Below are positions 40,958 through 52,734 of a stretch of 59,676 nucleotides of DNA, piece by piece. A program made the position numbers and the translations under genes. How positions within the stretch are numbered: the first letter of the stretch is position 1; every line of letters begins with the position of its first letter. The notes beneath the pieces are model-generated. The model saw only the letters and a list, made by a program, of their open reading frames with translations, had not been told where the DNA came from and did no database searches. The stretch is from Symsagittifera roscoffensis (taxonomy: Eukaryota; Xenacoelomorpha; Acoela; Convolutidae): the NCBI RefSeq assembly GCF_963678635.1, contig NW_026971259.1, positions 1 to 59,676 on the forward strand. Direction: 5' to 3'.

Positions 40958-43900
40958 GTAAGTACGAATGGTTTCAATGTAATAATATGCAACTTGTAAA
41001 CATCCAAATTCGCAGTTTTTGGTGAAAGTTTTGAAAACCATGCAAAAAATGCTGTGAGGCGACAATTCGCAACAGGCGACAATTCGCAACAGGCGACAAT
41101 TCGTAACCGGCGACAATTCGTAACAGTAGATTAAGCGGGAACACTGATTCAAGCGCATTATTCCTTTCGTGCCGGGTGTAAGAGCAGCGCAGCAAGCGTA
41201 TTCTACTTGCCAATGCCTTGTTACGAATTGTCGCAACAAAAGATAACTCAATAAAAATTGATTTTTTTGACAATTGGTTTCAACACCTGAACATGGAAGT
41301 TGCTCAGTTTGGAAAACTAAGTTTAAAAAAGATTGCATTAATCAGTTTGCAAAATCATAAGAAGACTTTTAGTCCAACTTTGAGCCAACAAAAAAGCGAA
41401 GTCCTAAGCTCGCTCAAACTAAGACTAAAACTCAAAACGGTATACCGGTTTTCTCCTTAGTGAGACAATCAATTATGGTCAATTAAATTACGAGTGATAC
41501 GGCTTTAAAATGATATGTAACTCGATCGTTTTCAAAGATTACTTGTGTTACCTGATTTAGCACTAGAAAAAGAAAAACTAACACACGCCCGAATACAGTG
41601 CTTCTCCGCATTCCCAACTGTTGGCAAAAATTTGATTAAAAAAAATTGTGTACATTTTTTCATCATTGGTTGTTCGGATATTGAAAATATTTTTTGAATC
41701 TGCGAGCGCGAGTCTCTTCATACATTCATAGCACGTGGTGGATATTTAAAAATTTGCTTGGAAAGTTAGATTTGAAGTTCGCAGCGAAATGTTTATAAGC
41801 TTCGTAAGCATTTTCCTTTTTATCCTTCTGCATCAAAAATTTTAAAAAAAAAACGGTTTCCAAAACAAAATATATTAGATTTGTAAAAGTAAAGGACAGA
41901 TTTTCATGTCTTTTTCTTACTGAGTCTATTTAACTCTACTGCAAATCTCTTCTAGAGCTGTGGACAATGCGTTTTAAGCTATGTTATTTGTTATTTGCTA
42001 AATTGACTGAAAAAAAAAACAAATAGGAAAAAGTTTAGAGAACCTCAAAACGAAAATTTAAAGAAATTTTTGAAGTTTGAGGCGATTTTCAATTCAAGCT
42101 TGAATGAGTTTGTGTCGGAAAGAGTTCATATGTATCACTCAGAAAATGGAAGTTTTGTGCGCCTTGATTTTTCAATAAATAAAGTTAAATTCTTGAAATA
42201 ATGTGAAATCAGGTCATTAAAAATAGTATTGCGTAAAAAGAAAGCATCACTAAGTTCAGGGTATCAATGTCTTTGCAACAGTTTTATCTTAACATTTTTT
42301 TTAGTGAAAAGTTACTGCAAGAACTCAAACTTTTATTGGTTACGAGGCCAATTTTGTGTCTTTAGTTTCTTTAGTCGAGGTCTTGCACGTGTCAAAGTTT
42401 ATATACTTCCGCAAGTCTACATATGTTAAATCTATGAAAATCTGTTTTTTGAATAATCCAACTGCTTTTATTTGCCTCAAATAAAACCTGATCGAAAAAA
42501 AACTACACAAAAACGATTTTTAAAAAAAATTAACACATCTTGTGCTAATTTTGTTAATCATTTGTTTCACATATCTCATGATGAAATTTTAGATTTGAAA
42601 TAGAAAAGCCCACAGTTCAACTTGATTGGTGCAACTTATTTGCGAACTTCAGAGCCAAAACTTCACTCCAAAAATAGATCATTTTGCCATACTCAATCAA
42701 AACTTACGCTAAACCTAATGAGTCAATTGATATATAAGTTTTAACAAATTGGGCCTCTAATACAGGCAATAAAAATTTTAGAAAGATGGATCCTCGTCAA
42801 AAACCCTCCAAAAAACGTTTAAAATTTGTTTTCTAGCAAAGAATTGGAACTTTATATAGTGAAAATGACATTTTTTGGCTATCAAAATGTTTCAATTTGA
42901 GCAGTTTTATCCCTCTATAACCCTTTGGGCTTTAGTCAAAACTTGTAAAAAGTCAGTTACAAATTAAAGCATTTAATTGCAAGGATTTATTTTATATTAT
43001 TTTTCATTTCAAGCTTATCATTGCGGCAAATTTTGCGAAATTTTTTTCTTCATAATTATAATAAAACTCCGCGTATCAGGACGAAGGGACGAGTAGTTTT
43101 TAAAGTTCGTGGAACATGTTTGATTTTTTAGTCCTATGGAGCAGTTTTCGTTTATCGAGCAGTGTTCCTTTTGAGGTATACGGAGCAGCGCTTGCTTAAA
43201 AAATTTAGCATCACTTTACATCATCTCCCCACACGCCATGTAAAGTACAAAGCGACAGTTTTTGGTCTCAGCTACAAAGAGATTAGGACAAATTGTCTAC
43301 CTCAACCCATTTTGAACAATTTTTAAAACACTAAACAAAAAATTTAAAAAAAAAACTGTCAAAGATAAAAGATGTTTTTTTTATTTGAGTTTAAAGCAAC
43401 CATGTTTTTTAGCTGATATAAAAAAATTCGTCAAAGTTTGTCATTTGAAACAAAACTACCCTGAGCACAAAAATTCCGCCATTTTCATTAAAAGCCGGAA
43501 CAATAATTTTGAATGAACATTTATTAATTGTCATAGATTTTTTTCCAAAAATATTGAATCACACTAAGTTTGATTTAAAGTTTCAAAAAAAGGTTCCATA
43601 AACCTTGGAAGGAAAAATGGTTTGAAACAATTCAGGGAAAAGCCAGTCCTTCAAAAAAAAATATCTTTTGAGGTTTTGACGTCAATTTACCACATGAAAT
43701 TCTCGATGAAAAACTTTATTAATTTTGATTGAAGTCAATTTTTTTCGAGTTAAATCAGTTTTGTCAATTTTGTGTACAAAAACAAAATTTTCTTACGTAT
43801 TGTTACAACAAGCAACTTAATTAAAAGAACGCAAAAAGCTCCAAGCAACAGAAGGAATTGTCGAAAAAAGTCTACAAATATTCGAAAAGTTTCGATTTTT

Positions 43901-46900
43901 TCTAAGGCGGGATGAGTACTATTTAAAGCTATCTATGCGAGGAAGACAAGGATTATCAGAAAATATACTGAAAAAAAAACAGACAAACCAACCAAAACGT
44001 AATTTTTTTTACAAACAACAAACCAAATAGCCAAAATAAGGACAAAAAAAATCAAAAAACTATCAAATGTTTTTTAGGGTGTGATAAGTACTGCATAGTA
44101 CTGTAAACGCGGGCAAAAATAATATTTTTAGGAACAAATACTGAAATAACAGAAAAAACTGTTAATGCCAAAATTTTATGATAAACTTTGGTTGTTTTTT
44201 CGAGAAAACATTTTAGCAGAAAAAAAATCGATTTAGATCGGCATGAATTAGATTTTTTAGGCTATTAGATGGATCTTTTTGACCGGAAAGCAACCGAATT
44301 GTATAAATTTTGTTGTGAATTTGATGGATTTTACTACCTTGCAAAAATCCATTTAATCGATTTTAATTGATTTATTAGGCAATAAATTGATTTCATTCAA
44401 TTTTTTTCGAAACACTTTTAATCCACTCTAAATCGATTAACGTATCTAATTGGTCTATGTTAATAAGAATTCATTACAGTTTTTCATCTGTATATAAATC
44501 GATTTAAATCGATTTCAATCTCAAGTTTGTCAGTGCGGGAAAATGCTTAAATGTAACTCGGCATTCAAATTTTGTGAGATTGTTGCATGACTCTTGCAAC
44601 ATTTTGCATTCCCTTTAACCGGGGCTAGGTCTTTTACCAGACCGACTTTTTACCAGACCGACCGTTTACCAGACCACAATGCATTATGTCAATTGAGATA
44701 ATTTTAAATTAGTGGAAATTTCGAAACGGAAGCGGTTACATCAAACAAAACTTCGCTGAGAAGCCGTGAAAACATTGTCTTTAACCAGACTAAACGGCTT
44801 CATTGCATCTGTCAACAAATTTGTTTATCGAGTCTGGTAAAAGGTCCATGTTATAACTTTTCTGGTAAAAGGTCGGTCTTGTAAAAGGTCGGTCCCCCTT
44901 TAACCATTTAGTTGCTAAAATAGGATATAATTAATGAAATATAATTTGATTTAAGATATGAGTTAATCCCAGAATTCATTTATAAATTGGTTTGATATAT
45001 AGCAGTTAAAACTTTCTGAATACTTACACTAAGCACTTTTAAATTATAATTTGATCTGCCCTCGTGCAATCGTACAATTTGATTTGGGGTGATTTGGGTT
45101 TGAGGCAGCTTCCTAGAGACCTGCAGAAACTATAAAAAGTTGAACATACCAAAAAGCCAAAGAAAAATAATATAATGCTTATAATCCGCATGTAATGCAA
45201 TCATTGCAAGTTTACCGCAAGAAAATATATAGCCGTGCAAGAGTATTGCGAGAAAAAAGCTAAACTTATGGATTCCTACGAAAGATTCTTAGCAGGACTC
45301 TTGCATGATTTGAATTCTAAAAAAGTTAGAAAGCTTTGCTATTTTCTGGATAATATTGTTTGGTTTATATTGATTCTTTGAACTATTGTAGAACTGTTTT
45401 TTTTTAGCCATCGAGGAGGCAGTAGAGCCCAAATTTGACCTAAAATATGCCCCCCAAAAAATCTTCCATCACGGGGAGATACGTGCAGTCGACGATCAAA
45501 TCGTGGTTACCAAAATGCTCTGTTCTTTCGATGTGTCGCGGTTTCCCTTTGACACCCAAAAGTGTACCATGTCTTTCAGGTCACTTGCAATCGATAAAAA
45601 GTTATTCAATCTAAAAGGTTAGTTTATTTTGATGCCTTTTCAAGTTTCTGGTTCTTGAAATTATCATGAACACACATGCACCAGCGGATTTAGGTGGGAT
45701 GGGGGCGGGTGGGGATGGGGGTGGACGCTTTTTTCTCCTTTTTCAGGAATTTGACCCCCTGCCGACCCTGTACTATTTGCACTGTTTTCAGATATCCATT
45801 TTTGGTAACGGACCCTAAATTTTTTCTAAAGAGGGTCTTCGGCGCCAATAAAAACTAATTGTGAGAAGGGAGCCTAAAAACGCCTTTTTCGGCCTGTTTT
45901 TTTTCAAAATTTTGCCTGCGGCGCAAAACATTTGGTAAAATTGGGGTCTTTTCAGTGATTTAAGAGTAGTGCTCAGAAAATCGAAATTTTTTGAAAATCC
46001 ACCGCCCTCCCCCTCCAAGATCCGCCCCTGCACGCATGTAAATAAACTGGTCCCTAATTTTGTGCTCGACTGTTCGACCTTGTACTCGGAAAACTATTCG
46101 ACAATTACATTTTGAAAACTTAGGTTGCATTAGCTTGCCTAATTTACTTAAGAGTGTACTGGTTTTTTTCTAGGTTTTACTTTGTACTTTTCTTGATGTT
46201 GTTTAGTGCTGAGTTTGAAACTATTGTTGAAAGTGTACACAAACAATTTAGAGTTTAAAACATGCTTTGAGTCCTGATAGTTTAAATTTTTCTTTGCCTA
46301 GTTTGTTTCTAACTCTTTGCCTGCGTGATCTAACTTTTCGCTATAGTTTTATCGAAATGCATTGATTTCTGTAACAGCAATTTTAACTGTTTTGTTTAAA
46401 AATGAAAAATAGCACTAATTAGTTCGGGTCAACCAGATTGTACTTTCTTGTATTTGAGCTGCGGAATCGTGAAAACCTTTGTCACTTTTATAAGGTAGTC
46501 TTAAGCTGAAAAGAAAACTGATGAAAGAAAAGATTGTATTATATTGATGATCTACAAGTTTTTGTTCCTTTCAAAGAAAATGACTATCAAATCGTACAAT
46601 CAATTGCAATTTATTATGATTTTAATTGATTCAGTAGTCTCGGAAATCTATTTAAGAAGAATTGAAAAAAAAAGGTTTCTTACCTGTCTTGTTTCAATGA
46701 AAATTACTGATAGAAAAAAGGATAAAACTGCGGGTTGAGAAATTAGACGATAAGCAAAATAGACGGAGGTACTTAAAAAGAATTTAGACGATTTTGCAAA
46801 ACTGCAATTGTGAGGAAATAGACGAAAGTGAGAGAGATTAAAATTGTTTACAGACAAATTGCGTTAAAAAAAAATTGTTTACAGACAACAGTTAAATTTT

Positions 46901-49900
46901 GGTGGCCAAAAAATTTACAAGTCAATCATGCATAATTTATTCAATTCAAAACTCTCCTGTAGTATTCGAATTTCACATTTTATCTTCATTTAAACTAATT
47001 GTTTTGATAGGTATTGACATTTTGTGTACTTTTTGTATTTGTGAAACTTGATTCTTAAGAAAAACTTTTGTTGGCCCTTTACTTTTCATAGCTTTTTCGT
47101 CTAAAATACCAGATCTGTAAAAAAATAAAATCCGTCTTATTTTGTTTTGTAGCATCCGTCTAATCTGCTTATCGTCTACTTTCCTAGAGCCCCATAAAAC
47201 TGTCAAATTAAGACCATAATTATCAATGTCTTTTTTTCTGTAAAAAGCAAAAAAAAACTGCCGAACTCTAGCTGTATTGATAGGTATTGTTTGTGTACGA
47301 GTGTGTATGTTTGAGGAAGGGGGTGGGAGCGGGGTAAAATTGAAAACAAAAAACTGGAAAAAATTATTGGATCCGAAAATGTAAAATCTCAGCAGCAAAA
47401 ATTTTTTTTAGTTTTCCATTTTTTTCAGGTCAAAATAGATTCCCTGAGAAAAGCTTGGATTCTTTTTAAGATTTCAAGGCTTTTATTTCTGCAAAAAATA
47501 GTTTTTTTGACAATGGGATTTTTCGATTGATGATTTTTATGGCTTTTGTCTCTAATTTTAAATTAATTTTTCATAGAGGAGAAAAATTGTTTCTTAGACA
47601 ATATAATTGGTTTTTTAGAAAATATATATTTTTTGGGTCCATAAAGACGTCAATGCAACCTTCAATCATAAATTTTATACAGATTTGATACAGATTTTAT
47701 ACAGATAGTACACATATTTTATACAGCAAAAAAATCCATTTTCTAAACAATCAAAAATTATCTGCAAAATAGATTGCACTCTCTGATGATTTTTCCCAGG
47801 CAGAACTCGATTCTTTAACTAGGTTTTTTTACGCCTGACTGGATTGGTAAATTTTTGAAAAAAAGTTGTCTTGAGCTCAATTTCTGTAATTTTTTTTATA
47901 CTTGATCACTTTATGTAAAGTTATGGGGCTTTGAAATTTGTCAATTTGGCCAATTCGGGTCAATTAACGCGCTATATTTATCGTGCATTTAACATTTAAA
48001 CCGTAACATGTTCAATCGATCTTAGAAATCGTTGCACCTTGAATTGAGGCATGGTAATTGGTCAATATTCAAAACTTTGCTAAATGCGAAATATACTTCT
48101 CTTTACTTTAGACTAAGTGCCGGAGGAAGGGGTGAAACAAATTTAAACAAGGCTGCTCGTATCAGGGCGAAGCCCTGAATAATCCGACTGCCTTTTACGG
48201 TTTATGGAGCAGTAGTAACATAAAAAAATTAAATGTAATATTTTAAAACGAAATTTTTTTTAAATTTTAAATTGTTTTATGAAATCACCCCTCCACACGC
48301 CATATAAAGCACAAAAGGATAGACTTCATTTCTTGTAACAAATCAACAATGGCAAACGTCTTTCTTTCTACCAATTTGAAACCATTTTTAAGACGGATTA
48401 AATTTCCGCTTACGCGTTAATTGTGAACTATATCCCGCGTTAATTGTTCCAAATTGGCCAAAATGGCAATCTTTAAACCCCCACAATTGTACGAAAAATG
48501 ATCACAAGTAAATTGTATTTTCAAATTAAGCTCAGGACAACATTACATTTTGAATGATATAAAACAATTCCGTCAAAAATGGCCTGCTGAAAACTCGAAA
48601 TTTGTCTGAAGAAAAACTCACCCCGAGCACAAATTTTCCGTTTCTTTCGTATCGAAACTCGGAACAAAAAAAAGTCCTCAGCTGCTTTTAAAGCGAACGC
48701 TGCTCTTTTGACCTTAAAAAACAGTTGGAACATTCGGGTATTCGCGATCATATCCTACCGCGTTGACTGCAATTATTTGTCATTTTGTATTAGTTGCTAA
48801 AACGTTTGAACAAAATGTAACTACTACGACTGAGATTTTTGGAAAAACTGGTTGCGTCTCGTTGATTTTTGTCATAATTCTAAATGACTCATAAGTGATG
48901 CAGAGAATCATGCTGAGATAATAATCAGAATAGATCTTGACTGCCAGTGAACCTTTCTTCTTTTTTAGTATGTCCGTAAAATTAAGATGCTAATTTTTAG
49001 CGACGCAAACGGGATTGGTAGTTTTCACTGACAAATGTTTTTTTTTGTTTCAATTGGACGGCGATAGAAGAAGTTATTTTTGGTAGATTATACTTTGAAT
49101 TGAACATTTTTTTCACAGTTTAATTTTAATTAAAGATGAAAATTTGGATCATTTTTGTCTAATTTTGCTTTGTTGGAACTTTTTGCCGGCTAAACTTGAG
49201 GAAATCTGTTTTCAGAAGTTCTAGTTTAAACCGGATTAGACTTGATTCTTGATTGATTCTCAGAAAGAATAAGGGAGATAACAGTCTGTGCTGCCCAATC
49301 GGCGAATAAGTTTGTCTCGACTCGGCGTTTTAAATCCATGTCGTTTCAGTTGATTTCCAGGAAACTATTTTGGAAAACGACCAATGGGACGTTTTGGTCC
49401 GACCACTATCATCCGACAATAAAATTAATCGTATTTTTGAACTGGAAGTTTCCCTGCGCCGACGACCTCAATTTTACATGCTGGTTTTAGTATTACCATG
49501 CCTGGTTCTCTATACCATCTCCAGTTTATGCTTCGTTTTGCCTTCGGACGCAACTGAGAAAGTCTCGTTTGCGGTGACTATTCTGTTGGCGGAGGTGGTA
49601 GCGTTCACCTCTCTCAGTAATGTGTTACCGGAGAGCTCAGAAAACACTCCAATTTTGCTTTATTTTCTGTCGGCTGTCATCTGGCATATGGGGATACTCT
49701 GCATAGTGGCTGTACTTGGTGAGTGACTATTCAACATCCCAGTCTGTAAAGTTCAACATGAAAATATAGCCTATACATAAGTACGTTTAAATGGGTACGT
49801 TTTTTTGGTGAATTCGTTTGAAATGTCATTTTGAAAAGTCTAAAAAAACTTACCAGAATTGAAAAATCAATTTGAGCCTTTTCAGCGTCATAATCCGTTT

Positions 49901-50505
49901 TGAGCTTCCAAAAGTTAGAGACTCAACCTCTTTTAGTAAGGAAAATTGCACTATGCATCTTATAGAGTAACTTATGTATTGAGAACAGCATGTCTTGTCC
50001 TGCTTTCATTCAGTTGTTTTTTTTTCTTGAGAAGCGAAGGAAAAAACTCAGCTATATATTACCTGTTCCTTCGAAAATCAGTATATTGTTCGTTTTAAAA
50101 TTGTAGAATGCTCGTGTTTCAGTCGTGAACATCAGTCAAAACGGATGGCAAACTTGGATGAGTCCCAGAATGAAGCAATTCATCAGCTCGCCTTATTTAA
50201 AACTGATCAAAATGGTCCCCTTCTCAGAACAAGACCGATACCGTCATCTCTCCATCAAACGAAACTCGTATGGTAATGTCGTCGATCGACTGGGCCGAAA
50301 TGTATTGCAAGTCACGTTCGAAGACAATAACGAAGAGAAGTTGGAGCTGGAAAAAGAAAAGAACGACATTCGGTGGCGTTTTCTGGCCATAGTTGTGGAC
50401 CGAATCTTTCTTTTGATTCACACTGTGGCAATCACGTCTAATATTTTGTACTTCACTTGCAACTTTGCCATCGGTAATGTCCAGAGATGGCTAGAAGAAA
50501 AGTGA
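40624..50505 (+). CDS. Cys-loop ligand-gated ion channel subunit (nicotinic-receptor-like), 4 coding exons, 431 residues
   Basis: Join of 40624-40957, 45408-45617, 49350-49718 and 50123-50505; the sum is 1296 nt, in frame to a TGA. Signal peptide residues 1-19; extracellular beta domain with the NFSWEPEEFGNIKEVYIPS block; Cys-loop Cys150-Cys164 with FPFDTQ inside; M1 about 221-244, M2 about 252-271, M3 about 281-303, a short cytoplasmic loop, M4 about 395-418. The M2 region has Glu251 at -1', Lys252 at 0' and Leu261 at 9', the cation-channel pattern. Oddities: no Trp in the loop B region (FRSLAIDK), no YxCC in loop C, and Ala-Pro-Phe in place of the loop A Pro-Asp, so the acetylcholine box is missing. 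It forms pentameric channels in the plasma membrane; the ligand is unknown. All three introns are phase 1. Upstream noncoding exons are possible. Confidence 0.9.
41057..41238. repeat. 17-bp tandem repeat with an inverted partner
   Basis: Four units of GGCGACAATTCGCAACA type (41057-41128) are followed at 41218-41238 by the inverted form TTACGAATTGTCGCAAC. The layout is that of a small element with multiple terminal repeats. No ORF. Confidence 0.65.
43063..43505 (-). mobile_element. Hairpin-ended 0.5-kb repeat, decayed copy R7
   Basis: Starts near CGCGTATCAGGACGAAG and ends GAGCACAAAAATTCCG...GCCGGAACAA. Still shares CACACGCCATGTAAAG with the family; the middle is rearranged. Confidence 0.6.
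44621..44897. mobile_element. Inverted-repeat MITE with 8- to 10-bp target duplication
   Basis: The left end carries GGTCTTTTACCAGACCGAC and further TTTACCAGACC units; the right end carries the inverse GGTAAAAGGTCGGTC units. CCCTTTAACC flanks both sides (44611-44620 and 44896-44905), so the duplication is 8-10 bp depending on where the G/C run is cut. About 277 bp, no ORF. hAT or Mutator type is possible. Confidence 0.75.
45408..45617 (+). CDS. Receptor exon 2: Cys-loop
   Basis: Acceptor TTTTTTTTTAG|CC, donor CTAAAAG|GTTAGT. Encodes residues 112-181 including the 13-residue Cys-loop. The reading frame matches phase 1 on both sides. Confidence 0.9.
45679..46030. mobile_element. hAT-like MITE, 352 bp
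   Basis: Ends CACCAGCGGATTTAGG and the inverse of CAGGGGCGGATCTTGG, the CAGNGGCGGAT-type termini common in animal hAT elements (family knowledge). The flanking octamers CACACATG (45671-45678) and CACGCATG (46031-46038) match at 7 of 8 positions, the hAT duplication length. No transposase ORF. Confidence 0.85.
46739..47183. mobile_element. Inverted-repeat element of about 445 bp
   Basis: The left end, GAAATTAGACGATAAGCAAA and onwards to GACGGA, is mirrored at 47155-47183 by TCCGTCTAATCTGCTTATCG and onwards to TTTC. This is about 29 bp of terminal inverted repeat with a few mismatches. No clear target duplication or ORF. Confidence 0.65.
47865..48115 (+). mobile_element. Hairpin-ended repeat, partial copy R8
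   Basis: Shares TTGAGCTCAATTT-, TAAAGTTATGGGG-, TTTGGCCAATTCGGG- and CGATCTTAGAAATCGTT-type blocks with the family but lacks both ends. Confidence 0.6.
48146..48667 (-). mobile_element. Hairpin-ended 0.5-kb repeat, copy R5
   Basis: Reads AACAAGGCTGCTCG with the GGGCGAAGCCC hairpin on the left, and TTTCGTATCGAAACTCGGAA on the right. Full length, minus orientation, facing R8. Confidence 0.8.
49350..49718 (+). CDS. Receptor exon 3: pre-M1, M1, M2, M3
   Basis: The acceptor is CGTTTCAG at 49349; the nearer-looking TTCCAG eleven bases on would break the frame. Encodes residues 182-304 with RRRPQFYMLVLVLPC (M1 start), SDATEKVSFAVTILLAEVV (M2) and PILLYFLSAVIWHMGILCIV (M3). Donor CTTG|GTGAGT, phase 1. 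Confidence 0.92.
49719..50122 (+). other. Receptor intron 3 (404 bp)
   Basis: GTGAGT...CGTGTTTCAG, phase 1. No repeat or ORF of note. Confidence 0.8.
50123..50505 (+). CDS. Receptor exon 4: cytoplasmic loop, M4, C-terminus
   Basis: Encodes residues 305-431: a basic and acidic loop of about 90 residues (NNEEKLELEKEK), then M4 (FLAIVVDRIFLLIHTVAITS) and the tail NVQRWLEEK before TGA. Confidence 0.9.
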
Positions 50506-51178
50506 TAAATTGGTAACGCAACACTTTGGCATATAATTCTAAAGTTGATGCTCAAAGAGTTTCAAGTATATATTATAAACACAATTAAATCTGAAACCGT
50601 TTTCAAGTACCTCCGAAGGGTAGGTTAGACCAAAAACTCCGAAGGGTAGGTTAGATTATTTATCTAATCCTGAAACTTAACAAGGATAGCAGGTTGCCGT
50701 GCAAGTAACCCAGAATGTTCCGACCATAATCTCAGAAATTTTCTTTTGAACTCAGTGAACTCGAGTCTTCTCTTGTACGCCATGTGATGATTAAGCAATA
50801 CAAAATTGTTAAATCTAAACAATTATGCGTCAAAATTCAATGAGTTAGGCAAAAACAGCAACAATTGTCTTCAAAAAATGAACAAACAAACAGATGAAAA
50901 ATTTTTTCAAAAATCTTTTTGATTTTTTTCCCCCATTTTTTGCTCTAAAAACTTTAGATGTTTTCAGAAAACTTCTTTTTGCCGGAGAAAAGCTAGTTAA
51001 AGCTTACAAAAATATATATAATTTTTGCAAAAATCTTATAAATATCAAACATAACGAACATTACTTGATCGATTTACCCGCTCTAAAAAAACGATAAATC
51101 AAAAATTTCAAACCGTTTTTTCTCGACTTTGGGATTTTTTGTAATTTTTTTACTATCGTCCCGGGTTGGCCTCCATAG
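50506..51178. other. 3' flank of the receptor gene
   Basis: An ATTAAA at 50584-50589, about 80 bp after the stop, is a candidate polyadenylation signal. A 19-bp direct duplication (CTCCGAAGGGTAGGTTAGA) lies at about 50611-50655. The rest is AT-rich without a supported gene. Confidence 0.5.
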
Positions 51179-52090
51179 ACCAAAAATGCTAATCATACAA
51201 TTCCATAAACTAAGTCTATGAAAAAATACTATTCATACAAATTTCATACATTTTGCTTAAATGGTGTCATCGAAATTTCGAAGAACTTTTCTCTTGTTTT
51301 GGCATAAATTTTGGTGTATCGTACAAAATAAAAAAGAAAAACTTTTTGTCAGAAAAAATGCTAATCATACATTTCCATATATGGAAATTGTATGACTAGC
51401 ATTTTTTTTTGATGGCGACAACAAAATTTTTCAAAGTATTTTTGAAATTGCCGTCAAAAATTTTTTTGTGTTTTTTTCAACCGCAAAATGATTTTCGTAC
51501 TCAAAGAAATATTTTTTGAAAAAAAGTATTTTGCATGCAAAATTTATTTTTTTGTGTGTATAACGTAGTCCTGGATATACTAATATTAGATTTTTTTCCC
51601 TTTTCTCTTGATAACATTTTTCAAAAATGCTCGAGACTTTTTTGTATGGCATGTTTTTGTATGCCTTGATCGATGTCTGTTAATTTGAAAATTCAAATTT
51701 TAGAAATAGTCATCTTTGACAATTTTTGCAAAAATGTAAAAGTTTGGCACTTTTGTTATATTATTTGCGTAAGACAGAACTAACACATTGCAGGCTGTTT
51801 CCAAAGCGTTTTTAATGCGAGACGGCCAAACCTTTGGTTACTACGTTTGATTAACCAAGGTTTATGTCATTTAAGTTCGGTTACGAACACAACCAAAAAA
51901 TTTTGAGAAATTAAAATGCAAAAAATCAATTTTTTTGGTTTATGGAAAAATGCAAGTCATACAATTTCCATATATGAAAAAATACTAATCATAGACCTTT
52001 CAAGCAATTTTCTGTACGTATGGAATTGCATGGAAAGTGTATGACTAGCATTTTTCCATATATGGAAATTGTATGACTAGCATTTTTGAT
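51179..52090. mobile_element. Inverted-repeat element of about 0.9 kb with repeated CATAC...CCATATATGG motifs
   Basis: The left end (AAAAATGCTAATCATACAAT) is mirrored by the right end (ATTGTATGACTAGCATTTTT). The motif recurs inside, often as the palindrome CCATATATGG. No long ORF. An inverted, truncated relative lies at 59432-59676. Confidence 0.65.
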
Positions 52091-52734
52091 CAACGCGGGG
52101 TTGGAATCACGACTGAACAATCTTTAGCATGTCCGATGATTACTCTGTGGCTCCTGACTTTGCGTGGAAAATTACAAAAAAAAAAAAACCGGAATACAAA
52201 ATTCCTCTTTCCCATTTCCAATGGTCGGATTAAAAAAAACTGCTGTTGAAAAGTTGAAAAAGTCAGCTCTAGCACAAACTTTTGGTCGCATTGTACCCTG
52301 AACAACAAAAACTTCTCAAATGAGCGCAAAGAACTGAATAATCCGACAGCCCCTTATTTGATCTCAAGTAAATTGTGATAATCATTTTTGGCGTGCTTGA
52401 TATGTCTGACAGATGTAAGCACGCCTGGTTATTTCTATCCAGAGTTTCACCATTTGTGCCCAGATTCTAATGCTGAGAAACAAAACATGGGCATCGAAAA
52501 AAAGATAGTCATTTTTGCAGGGAAAGATTTGAAATTTGTGGATGATTTGGCAACCAACGCACTTGATTTCGACTTCATTTTTTTCCATTAATTTTTTTCC
52601 TTCTTAATTTTGACTTTTTAGCTATTTTTTAAAATAAACCCTACAGATTCAAAGTTTCAGGGAATTCGTCATTTTGGACAAACAGTCGCTGTTAGCTCAA
52701 TATTTTCTTGCCCTACCCGCACCGAGCTCCCATG
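52091..52734. other. No supported gene
   Basis: AT-rich DNA with short open frames only. AATAATCCGACAGCC near 52340 recalls the hairpin-ended repeat and may be a scrap of it. Confidence 0.4.

Larger units (their letters stand above)
40958..45407 (+). other. Receptor intron 1 (4450 bp)
   Basis: GTAAGT...TTTTTTTTAG, phase 1. It contains a 17-bp tandem/inverted repeat (41057-41238), a decayed hairpin-ended repeat (43063-43505), AATCGATT-rich palindromic DNA (44220-44530) and an inverted-repeat MITE (44621-44897). No coding exon is needed between exons 1 and 2, because the protein aligns without a gap to the family pattern. Confidence 0.8.
45618..49349 (+). other. Receptor intron 2 (3732 bp)
   Basis: GTTAGT...CGTTTCAG, phase 1. 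It holds a hAT-like MITE (45679-46030), a second inverted-repeat element (46739-47183) and a head-to-head pair of hairpin-ended repeats (47865-48115 and 48146-48667). I see no exon in it. Confidence 0.8.

Noticed and set aside
41057-41238. CRISPR-like array
   Set aside because: The units are directly adjacent without unique spacers, one is inverted, and the window is animal DNA.
49350-49360. TTCCAG at 49355-49360 as receptor exon 3 acceptor
   Set aside because: It would put the exon out of frame with exon 2; the CGTTTCAG acceptor at 49349 keeps phase 1 and gives the expected VDFQE start.
50894-51097. Possible small gene after the receptor
   Set aside because: AT-rich Phe/Lys/Asn frame with no conserved feature, as expected by chance.
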